Below, piece by piece: positions 1 through 6,411 of a stretch of 8,050 nucleotides of DNA. Where the stretch lies: positions 1-8,050 of the forward strand of contig JAJQIE010000210.1 in assembly GCA_021199395.1 (NCBI GenBank), read 5' to 3'. Source of the DNA: Lachnospiraceae bacterium. GTDB taxonomy: Bacteria > Bacillota > Clostridia > Lachnospirales > Lachnospiraceae. Each line of letters opens with the position of its first letter. Position 1 is the first letter of the stretch. A program made the position numbers and the translations under genes. A model generated the notes under the pieces. It did no database searches. It saw only the letters and a program-made list of their open reading frames with translations, and was not told the origin of the DNA.

Positions 1-39
1 GTCAGCATGAGGGAGCAGGGGTTCTGGCAGGGCGGATAA
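1..39 (+). CDS. radC: 3' end of an upstream gene, probably RadC/JAB-domain protein (partial)
   Basis: An open frame enters from the left edge and ends at TAA 37-39. It gives the last 12 residues, VSMREQGFWQGG. The stretch S-M-R-E-Q-G-F-W resembles the usual end of RadC (JAB1/MPN-like, formerly called a DNA repair protein), where a 'YVS-[FLM]-[KR]-E-[KR]-G' type ending is typical. radC directly upstream of mreB is also a common order in Clostridia and other Firmicutes. With only 12 residues the identity is a recognition from short similarity plus context, not proof. The stop lies 20 bases before the mreB start, so the two genes are probably cotranscribed. Confidence 0.45.
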   Translation, partial: VSMREQGFWQGG

Positions 40-59
40 CAGATAATAAGGGGTAAGAC

Positions 60-1067
60 ATGTTGTTACAACGGGCATGTGGGATTGATCTTGGAACAGA
101 TACGATCAAAATAAGAGATAAAAGCAGCAAAAAATTCCTGTACAACAGGAATGTGATTGCATTGCGTGAAAATGGCAGCGTCCTCGCATATGGCGACGCG
201 GCTTACGGTGTATATGAAAAGCAGCCTGGAACGATTCAGGTTATCTGGCCGATGGCTAACGGAGTCATTGCCAACCTGTCAGAAATGGATCTTTTGCTTG
301 ACTATCTGATCCGGCGTTTTGGCGGCGCGTCTACACTCCTGATCGCGGTGCCGACAGAGATTACGCAGGTGGAAAAGCGCGCTTTTTTTCAGGTAATGAA
401 AGGCCAGATCGGCACCGGAAGGATCCGTCTGGTCGAAAAGGGGCTGGCTGACGCTGTCAGCGCCTCCCTTCCGGTGCTGTCCAGCCGCGGACATATGGTT
501 GTAAATATCGGCGCGGATACGACAGAGATTTCCGTCATATCCTCTGGGAAGGTCATTCTCGGACAAACCCTGAAGACCGGCGGAAGACGCATGGATACCG
601 ACATCGCCACCATGGTTCGCAGAAAGTTTAATCTCAGCATCGGACAAAAGACCGCGGAATCTCTGAAAAACAATCTTGCATTCATGATCAATGGGCCAAA
701 GCTTGAACAGAAGGTGTTCGGAATTCATACGCTTTCCGGTCTGCCAAAATCCGAGGTGATTCCTTCTCTGGCCGTCAGTGTCGCCATTATAGATACCGTT
801 GATTCCATTGTTGAGAGCATTAATTCCATTTATAACCGCATTCCGCCACAGCTGATGAAGGACATTTCCCGCGAGGGAATCTATCTGAGCGGAGGAGTAT
901 CCATGATACTGAATCTTCCGGAATATATACGCAGAGAAATAGGGATTCCCCTTCACCATATCCAGGATCCTAAGTACAGTACAATACGAGGTCTTGTTGA
1001 GATTATGAACAACAGAGATTTAAAACCCATCACTTATACGCTGAATGATCTGGCCGTGATGCGTTAA
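60..1067 (+). CDS. mreB: MreB/Mbl-family actin-like cell-shape protein, divergent ATP site
   Basis: This 335-residue protein is the usual length for MreB, the membrane-associated actin homologue that steers the rod (elongation) complex. The actin-fold landmarks appear in order. Phosphate-1 is GIDLGTDTIKI at residues 8-18. The catalytic-Glu region is LVEKGLADA around 124-132. Phosphate-2 is NIGADTTEISVIS at 149-161. An IGQKTAE segment matches the family's IGERTAE, and the adenosine loop is YLSGGVS around 275-281. Several of these depart from consensus: phosphate-2 is normally DIGGGTT[DE], the Glu loop normally EEP, and the adenosine loop normally TGGGA. Start ATG 60 has AAGGGG at 48-53, six bases upstream. 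mreC and mreD follow, which fits mreB rather than an unlinked mbl. It could be a lineage-specific variant with altered nucleotide turnover; family membership is secure. Confidence 0.93.
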   Translation: MLLQRACGIDLGTDTIKIRDKSSKKFLYNRNVIALRENGSVLAYGDAAYGVYEKQPGTIQVIWPMANGVIANLSEMDLLLDYLIRRFGGASTLLIAVPTEITQVEKRAFFQVMKGQIGTGRIRLVEKGLADAVSASLPVLSSRGHMVVNIGADTTEISVISSGKVILGQTLKTGGRRMDTDIATMVRRKFNLSIGQKTAESLKNNLAFMINGPKLEQKVFGIHTLSGLPKSEVIPSLAVSVAIIDTVDSIVESINSIYNRIPPQLMKDISREGIYLSGGVSMILNLPEYIRREIGIPLHHIQDPKYSTIRGLVEIMNNRDLKPITYTLNDLAVMR

Positions 1068-1122
1068 TGGGCTGCCGCCTCTGCTCACCGCGGAACGGTA
1101 TGGAATGAGGTAACTGATTGCG

Positions 1123-2034
1123 ATGAAGAAAAAAACAAATGAAACATTAAAAAATAAATATCTGCTTATTGGCCTCAGCGTATTCTGTGTGGCTCTGATT
1201 ATTATTTCTTTTGTAAACAGCGACGTAGTTGCTCCGGTGAAGCAGGTCAGCGGATATCTGGTTACTCCGGTGCAGAAAGGGATCAACAGCTTTGGCACCT
1301 GGCTGTCCGGACTCACAGACAATTTTGAGGACGCAGAGACGCTGCGGGAGGAAAATGAATCCCTGAAAGAACAGGTGGCGACTCTGACTGAAGAAAACAG
1401 CCTGCTCACACAGGATCACGAGGAGCTGGAGCGTCTCCGGGTGCTCTATGATCTGGACGAGCAGTATTCCGACTATGAAAAGGTGGGAGCAAATATTATC
1501 GCAAAAGAATCCGGCAACTGGTTCAACCTCTTTACGATTGACAAAGGCTCAAACGATGGCATCGAGAAGGACATGAATGTCATAGCGGATGGCGGTCTGG
1601 TCGGTATCGTCACGGAGGTCGGTGCGAACTGGGCGACTGTGCGTTCTATCATTGATGATGAAAGCAATGTCAGCGCCATGGTTTCCACTACTTCGGATCA
1701 GTGTATGATTTCCGGCGATCTGACGCTGATTGATGAGGGCTCTCTGGAGCTGTCGCGTCTGACAGACGCCGATAATGCCGTACATGTAGGTGACAAGGTG
1801 GTTACCTCCTACGTCAGTGAGAACTACCTGCCAGGTATTCTGATCGGGTATATCAGTGAGCTGAACAATGATTCCAACAATCTGACCAAATCCGGCTATA
1901 TCACACCGGTAGTGGATTTCAGGCATTTGCAGGAGGTGCTTGTCATCCTGGAGCTGAAGGAATATGTTGCTTCGGATTCCGCCTCGGAAATGGAGGCTGT
2001 TTCGGAGACGGAGTCTGAAACAGAGACACCGTAG
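1123..2034 (+). CDS. mreC: MreC, rod-complex periplasmic scaffold protein
   Basis: MreC is a bitopic membrane protein that forms filaments outside the membrane and activates PBP2/RodA. The 303-residue product has a short basic N-terminus, one membrane segment at about 13-32, and a Glu/Leu-rich coiled coil at about 70-112 (heptad-like LREENESL, TLTEENSLL, EELERLRVL). The beta-rich MreC core follows, with the family signature NWFNLFTIDKG at about 132-142 and DGGLVGIV at about 156-163. The last 20 or so residues are an extra Ser/Glu/Thr-rich acidic tail. ATG 1123 is the start because an in-frame TAA lies at 1111-1113. The Shine-Dalgarno is GAGG at 1107-1110, with a rather long 12-base spacing. 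It lies 55 bases after mreB and 33 before mreD. Confidence 0.96.
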   Translation: MKKKTNETLKNKYLLIGLSVFCVALIIISFVNSDVVAPVKQVSGYLVTPVQKGINSFGTWLSGLTDNFEDAETLREENESLKEQVATLTEENSLLTQDHEELERLRVLYDLDEQYSDYEKVGANIIAKESGNWFNLFTIDKGSNDGIEKDMNVIADGGLVGIVTEVGANWATVRSIIDDESNVSAMVSTTSDQCMISGDLTLIDEGSLELSRLTDADNAVHVGDKVVTSYVSENYLPGILIGYISELNNDSNNLTKSGYITPVVDFRHLQEVLVILELKEYVASDSASEMEAVSETESETETP

Positions 2035-2067
2035 CCGCTGTTCCTGTTTTAGAGAGGGAAGTTATTT

Positions 2068-2565
2068 ATGAAACGCAAGCTTGTTATGGCTCTGCTGATC
2101 GTGGTCTGTGTTCTTTTACAGGCCTCTGTCTGCCCGATGATTGCGATAGGCGAGATCAAGCCAAATCTTCTTATTATTCTGACCGTTTCATTTGGCCTGA
2201 TGCGCGGAAAAAAAGACGGAATGACGACCGGTTTTTTCTGTGGACTTCTCACAGATATCTTTTTTGAAAGTACGCTTGGCTTCAATGCGCTCATTTATCT
2301 CTGGGTAGGCTATCTCAGCGGATATTTTTTCCGTATTTTTTATGATGATGATATTAAAACACCACTCTTACTGATCTCTGTCGGTGATTTGGGATATGGC
2401 ATCATTCAATACGTTTTTCGCTTTTTGATGCGCGGACGTATGAATTTCTTTTTTTATCTTGGGCGCATCATCTTACCGGAGGTGGTCTATACCCTGATAC
2501 TGACAATTATCTGTTATCAGATATTTTACCGGATTAATGTGAAGCTTGCCTTATCAGATGGCTGA
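2068..2565 (+). CDS. mreD: MreD, integral membrane rod-complex protein
   Basis: MreD is a small polytopic membrane protein that works with MreC in the elongation complex. The 165-residue product is very hydrophobic and has about five to six membrane segments, at roughly 5-25, 33-50, 53-70, 73-92, 100-120 and 135-155. Family landmarks are the P-N-L-L-I motif at about 32-36 in the second segment and the G-F-F-C-G-L-L-T-D motif at about 55-63, which ends in the conserved Asp. Start ATG 2068 is preceded by GAGGG at 2054-2058 with nine bases of spacing. Length and position between mreC and the PBP2 gene are typical. Sequence conservation in MreD is low in general, so context carries part of the call. 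Confidence 0.93.
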   Translation: MKRKLVMALLIVVCVLLQASVCPMIAIGEIKPNLLIILTVSFGLMRGKKDGMTTGFFCGLLTDIFFESTLGFNALIYLWVGYLSGYFFRIFYDDDIKTPLLLISVGDLGYGIIQYVFRFLMRGRMNFFFYLGRIILPEVVYTLILTIICYQIFYRINVKLALSDG

Positions 2566-2613
2566 CCTCGATATTTACTTCCGGGATATTCATCTGCTGC
2601 ATTCCACCGAAAA

Positions 2614-2620
2614 AAGGAGG
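2614..2620 (+). promoter_or_regulatory. Consensus Shine-Dalgarno deciding the TTG start of PBP2
   Basis: AAGGAGG is a near-perfect anti-16S match placed 11 bases before TTG 2632. No ATG or GTG in the same frame lies between it and the conserved membrane segment, so the rare TTG start is the only reasonable choice. The strong site may compensate for the weak start codon. Confidence 0.8.
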
Positions 2621-2631
2621 CGCAAAAGGGT

Positions 2632-5526
2632 TTGTTTAAGCATCTGAAGAAAAGAACTGCGAAATCCCCTGTAAATTCACGCATCATCGTCCTTGCCGTC
2701 GTTGCCGTTCTTCTGGCTGCCTTTGTTATTCAGCGGCTTTTCTATCTGCAGATCGTGATGGGCGAATCCTATCAGGAGGATTTTTCATTGTCCATTCTGA
2801 AGGAAAAGACGATCAGCAGTGCCCGTGGCAACATCTACGACCGGAATGGCGTTCCGATCGCCTACAATGAGATTTCCAATTGTGTGACATTTGAGGATAA
2901 TCAGACGTACAATACCACAAAGGAAAAGAATCTGTCCATTAACAGTACGCTCTATCATCTGATAAAGCTGATCGAAGAAGAGGGGGATTCGGTAGATTCG
3001 GTCGTGGAGGATTTTAAGGTATCTCTTCTGGACGACGGAAGCTGGGCCTACAATGCAAGCGGTTATACCCTGAACCGCTTTAAGGCCGATATCTTTGGAG
3101 AATCAGACATCGGCGATCTGGAGGCGGATGAGCTGAATATCGAGGCGGAAGACCTGATGGAGCTTTTGTGCTCAGATGATTATTACGGGATTCTGGATCC
3201 GTCAATTACCGATGAGGAGCGGGAGGAATATGATCTGCCGGATTCCTTTACGGATGAGGAGGTGCTCCAGCTTACCGCGATGCGCGCCAGTATTGCCGCT
3301 TACAGCTACCAGCGCTATCAGGCGGTAACGATCGCGGAAGGTGTCAGCGACCAGACAGTAGCCCGTATTCTGGAAAATATTTCGGATTATCCGGGTGTTG
3401 ACGTTTCCGAAGAATATACACGGGTATATGACTACGCGGAGTGTATGGCCGGGCTGATCGGATATACCGGACAGGTTTCCTCGGAGGAGCTTGAGGAGCT
3501 TCAGGAAATAGACAACTCCTATACCTCGACGGATATTGTCGGTAAATCCGGTCTGGAAAGCGTTTTTGAGACGACCCTTCAGGGAACAAAGGGTTATGAG
3601 GAGCTCTATGTCAACAATGTCGGCCAGACCCAGGAGGTTATTTCTCATGTAGACGCGCAGGCCGGCGATGATCTGTACCTGACGATTGATGTAGAGCTTC
3701 AGCAGGCCGCTTACCAGATGCTCGAACAGGAGATAGCCGGTATCCTCTGGTCCAAGGTGATTCCGGTAGAGGAATACGATACGGAGAATCTGACGTCCGC
3801 CGACGACGTCTATATCGCCTACTATGACTTATATTATGCGCTGTTTGAGAACAATATCCTGAGCGTAAGCCATCTGCAGTCAGCGGATGCTTCCGAAAAT
3901 GAGCAGGCTGTTTATCAGGCTTTTTTTACAAAAGCAGCCGAGATATTTGAAGTGATCAAGCAGGAGCTGCTGACGGATACGCCGGCTATTTACAGTGAGC
4001 TGGATGAAGAATACCAGGTGTATGTTTCCTACATTGTAAATGATATGCTTATGGACGATACCGGTATTCTGAATGAGGACGCGATTGATAAGACAGACGC
4101 GACCTACATCGCCTGGACGGAGGATTCCAGCATCAGTCTGAAGGAGTATCTGACCTACGCGATCTCCCAGAACTGGATCGATGTGTCAAAGCTGAATGTG
4201 GATGAGGAATATCTGGATTCCGATGAAATGTATACCGCTATCGCGGACTACATTGCGGACTATCTGTATGAGGATGACGATTTCTGCCGCCAGGTGTACC
4301 GCTATATGCTGAAGGAGCAGCGTATTACCGGTGAGCAGATCTGTATGCTGCTTTTTGACCAGGGCGTGCTGGAAATGAATACAAGCCAGTATGAGCGCCT
4401 TGAGAGCGGTTCTTTAAGCGGTTACACGTTCCTGATGGATAAAATCCAGACTCTTGAGATCACACCGTCGCAGCTTGGTCTTACGCCCTGTTCCGGTACT
4501 GTTGTGATTACGGACGTCAATTCCGGGGAGGTGCTCGCCTGTGTCAGCTATCCTGGCTACGACAATAACCGGCTGGCAAATGAAATGGATGATGAATATT
4601 ATTATCAGCTTTTAGGCAACAGTTCATCCCCGTTTTACAGCAGGGCGACGCAGGAAGCGATCGCTCCCGGCTCGACCTTTAAAATTGTCTCCGCCGCAGC
4701 GGGCGTTACCGAAGGCGTCATTACGGTCGGAGAGGGAATTACCTGTACGGGTACCTTTGACCTGGTGGAGCCGGAAATCAACTGCTGGAATACTTCCGGA
4801 CATGGCACGCTTACCGTGCAGACGGCAATCACAAATTCCTGCAACTATTTCTTCAACACGGTGGGATATCGTCTGAGCACGCTGAATGGCGAATATGACG
4901 ATGATGCCGGGATTAAGCTGCTTACCAAATACGCCGCCATGTTTGGCCTGGATGAAACCTCAGGGGTAGAGGTTTCGGAAACCTCTCCGCAAATTGCGGA
5001 CTCCTCCGCCGTACCCGCGGCAATGGGGCAGTCGAACCATGCATTTACCGCTACGCAGCTTGCACGTTATGTCAGCACGATAGCAAACAGAGGTACCAGC
5101 TATTATCTGACGCTGGTGAAATATACATCTGATTCCTCCGGAAGCGTTCTGGAAGAGAATGAACCGGAGATCGGGAGCACTGTAGATCTGAGTGATGAGC
5201 TATGGGACGCAATCCACGCGGGTATGCGCGGTATGGTTCAGAACAGCGACGCTTTTTCCGGCTTCTCCGGAGTAGCAGTAGCCGGAAAGACCGGTACTAC
5301 ACAGATTACGACCAGTCAGCCGAACCACGCGACTTTCATGGGATTTGCGCCTTATGACGACCCGGAAATCGGCATTGTCGTCCGCATCGCAAACGGATAT
5401 ACCTCCGCGAATGCCGCGGCGCTTGCGCGGAATGTGATCTCATATTATTATGGGATTGAAGATGCAGACACCCTGATTACCGGAAAGGCTTATACCGTAG
5501 ATACCGATACGGAGTGGGAGGACTGA
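2632..5526 (+). CDS. mrdA: Class B penicillin-binding protein 2 (MrdA type) with large transpeptidase-domain insertion
   Basis: This is the elongation-specific DD-transpeptidase that crosslinks peptidoglycan with RodA. The 964-residue protein has a basic N-terminus, one membrane anchor at about 17-37, and the PBP dimerisation (pedestal) domain beginning at RGNIYDRNG (65-73) and ending near GKSGLE. The transpeptidase domain opens with LTIDVELQ (350-357). Catalytic motifs are S681-T-F-K684, S736-C-N738 and K886-T-G888. All three are intact, so the enzyme should acylate penicillin. PBP2 proteins are usually 600-750 residues. The excess here lies mainly between about 372 and 619, where an acidic, Tyr-rich block splits the first helix of the transpeptidase fold from the C-S-G-T-V-V-I-T-D strand. 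A Cys/Cys/His/Cys set (C705, C718, H724, C737) surrounds the SxN motif. Start is TTG 2632. It lies between mreD (66-base gap) and minC (121-base gap). Confidence 0.95.
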   Translation: MFKHLKKRTAKSPVNSRIIVLAVVAVLLAAFVIQRLFYLQIVMGESYQEDFSLSILKEKTISSARGNIYDRNGVPIAYNEISNCVTFEDNQTYNTTKEKNLSINSTLYHLIKLIEEEGDSVDSVVEDFKVSLLDDGSWAYNASGYTLNRFKADIFGESDIGDLEADELNIEAEDLMELLCSDDYYGILDPSITDEEREEYDLPDSFTDEEVLQLTAMRASIAAYSYQRYQAVTIAEGVSDQTVARILENISDYPGVDVSEEYTRVYDYAECMAGLIGYTGQVSSEELEELQEIDNSYTSTDIVGKSGLESVFETTLQGTKGYEELYVNNVGQTQEVISHVDAQAGDDLYLTIDVELQQAAYQMLEQEIAGILWSKVIPVEEYDTENLTSADDVYIAYYDLYYALFENNILSVSHLQSADASENEQAVYQAFFTKAAEIFEVIKQELLTDTPAIYSELDEEYQVYVSYIVNDMLMDDTGILNEDAIDKTDATYIAWTEDSSISLKEYLTYAISQNWIDVSKLNVDEEYLDSDEMYTAIADYIADYLYEDDDFCRQVYRYMLKEQRITGEQICMLLFDQGVLEMNTSQYERLESGSLSGYTFLMDKIQTLEITPSQLGLTPCSGTVVITDVNSGEVLACVSYPGYDNNRLANEMDDEYYYQLLGNSSSPFYSRATQEAIAPGSTFKIVSAAAGVTEGVITVGEGITCTGTFDLVEPEINCWNTSGHGTLTVQTAITNSCNYFFNTVGYRLSTLNGEYDDDAGIKLLTKYAAMFGLDETSGVEVSETSPQIADSSAVPAAMGQSNHAFTATQLARYVSTIANRGTSYYLTLVKYTSDSSGSVLEENEPEIGSTVDLSDELWDAIHAGMRGMVQNSDAFSGFSGVAVAGKTGTTQITTSQPNHATFMGFAPYDDPEIGIVVRIANGYTSANAAALARNVISYYYGIEDADTLITGKAYTVDTDTEWED

Positions 5527-5582
5527 CCCGTCAGGAAGCTACAGATTGAGACGACACACACCAGTATACCGCATCGTAGGAG

Positions 5583-5601
5583 CATGTGCATAATGCGCAT
5601 G
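5583..5601. repeat. Inverted repeat upstream of minC
   Basis: CATGTGCA and TGCGCATG face each other across TAA, giving 8-base arms with a single mismatch that would be a G-U pair in RNA. It lies 47 bases before the minC start in the 121-base gap after the PBP2 gene. No T-run follows, so it does not look like an intrinsic terminator. It could be an RNA stem that affects processing or minC translation, or a protein-binding dyad. The repeat includes CATAAT (5589-5594), which resembles a -10 box, but no good -35 sits at the right distance. Confidence 0.4.
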
Positions 5602-5647
5602 AAATTGCGATACAGGCGACTGGATAAACTGGAAAAGAGGAAGCAGC

Positions 5648-6325
5648 ATGAATCGCAGCGCAGTAATTCTCAAAAGTAATCCCCATGGGTTGATCATCCA
5701 TCTTTCTCCGGATCTGCCTTTTTGTGAACTTCTTGAGGCGGTAGGAGAGAAGTTCCGTGTGTCTGCCGGCTTTTTCAAAAATGCCCGGCTTGCGCTGACC
5801 TTCAGAGGAAGGACACTTACAAAAGACCAGGAAGCCCAGCTTGTAGATGCAATCGTGCAAAATTCCTCGATAGAGGTGCTTTGCCTTGTAGATGAGTCAA
5901 AGGAGACGGCTGATTACTATAAAAAAGCCCTGGAGCATGCTCTGGAGAGAAAACGGGAGGATGAGGGGCTGTTTTACCGCGGCACGCTTCGCTCCGGGCA
6001 GACCCTTGAGACTGAAACCAGCATTGTCATCCTTGGAGATGTCAATCCCGGCGCAAAGGTTACCTCAAAAGGAAACATTGTTATTCTTGGCTGCTGCATG
6101 GGGAACGTTTATGCGGGTGCCGGCGGCGACCAACGATGTTTCGTAACGGCTCTTACCCTGAAGCCGGCGCTGTTAAAGATTGCGGGGCGGGCTGCCAGAA
6201 GCGCGATTGTAAAGAAAAAGGACACGGGAGAGTACCCGGTCGATCCTCAGATTGCGTTTATCAGGGATGAGCAGCTCCAGGTCAGATCCATCACCAATGA
6301 AACCCTGTGCGAATATTTTGCTTAA
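5648..6325 (+). CDS. minC: MinC, septum-site inhibitor of FtsZ assembly
   Basis: MinC blocks FtsZ polymers and is recruited to the membrane by MinD. The 225-residue protein has both expected domains. The N-terminal FtsZ-acting domain (about 5-82) includes HGLIIHL and the FRGRTLT turn. A charged linker runs over about 84-108. The C-terminal beta-helix starts at the MinD-binding R115-S-G-Q118 motif, followed by IVILGDVNPGA, GNIVILG and AGAGGD. One departure is seen at residues 149-153: C-C-M-G-N stands where the family usually has an L-R-G type turn, so the common Arg is Met151. Start ATG 5648 has GAGG at 5637-5640, seven bases away. It is the first min gene and lies 86 bases before minD, the usual partner order. 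Confidence 0.96.
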   Translation: MNRSAVILKSNPHGLIIHLSPDLPFCELLEAVGEKFRVSAGFFKNARLALTFRGRTLTKDQEAQLVDAIVQNSSIEVLCLVDESKETADYYKKALEHALERKREDEGLFYRGTLRSGQTLETETSIVILGDVNPGAKVTSKGNIVILGCCMGNVYAGAGGDQRCFVTALTLKPALLKIAGRAARSAIVKKKDTGEYPVDPQIAFIRDEQLQVRSITNETLCEYFA

Positions 6326-6356
6326 AGCGAACGCGCAAAAAGATTTACTTACAGAA

Positions 6357-6372
6357 CGCATACAGGTATGCG
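6357..6372. repeat. Perfect inverted repeat between minC and minD
   Basis: CGCATAC and GTATGCG are exact reverse complements separated by AG. In RNA this would make a 6-pair stem with a CAGG loop; in DNA it is a 16-base dyad of operator size. It lies 40 bases before the minD start and 27 before its Shine-Dalgarno. There is no following T-run. A regulator site, an mRNA processing stem or chance are all possible. Confidence 0.4.
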
Positions 6373-6399
6373 GACAGCAGATATTTCGTATATGGAATT

Positions 6400-6404
6400 G
6401 GAGG
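6400..6404 (+). promoter_or_regulatory. Shine-Dalgarno deciding the minD start
   Basis: GGAGG sits seven bases before ATG 6412. The frame is open further upstream to ATG 6307, but only the 6412 start puts the Walker A motif at its normal distance from the N-terminus, so this site settles the start. Confidence 0.85.
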
Positions 6405-6411
6405 ATCCGTT

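Noticed and set aside
279..959. 226-codon open frame on the - strand across mreB
   Set aside because: It lies wholly antisense to a clearly conserved mreB, shows no recognisable domain, and is best explained as a shadow of the coding strand.
5523..5534. Small dyad CTGAC-CC-GTCAG over the PBP2 stop codon as a terminator
   Set aside because: The stem is only 4-5 bases with no T-run after it, and min genes follow in the same direction.
6307..6411. Longer MinD starting at ATG 6307, overlapping the end of minC
   Set aside because: It would add 35 residues before the MSEVIVITSGKGG start, which MinD proteins lack. GGAGG at 6400-6404 is correctly placed for ATG 6412, and no comparable site precedes 6307.
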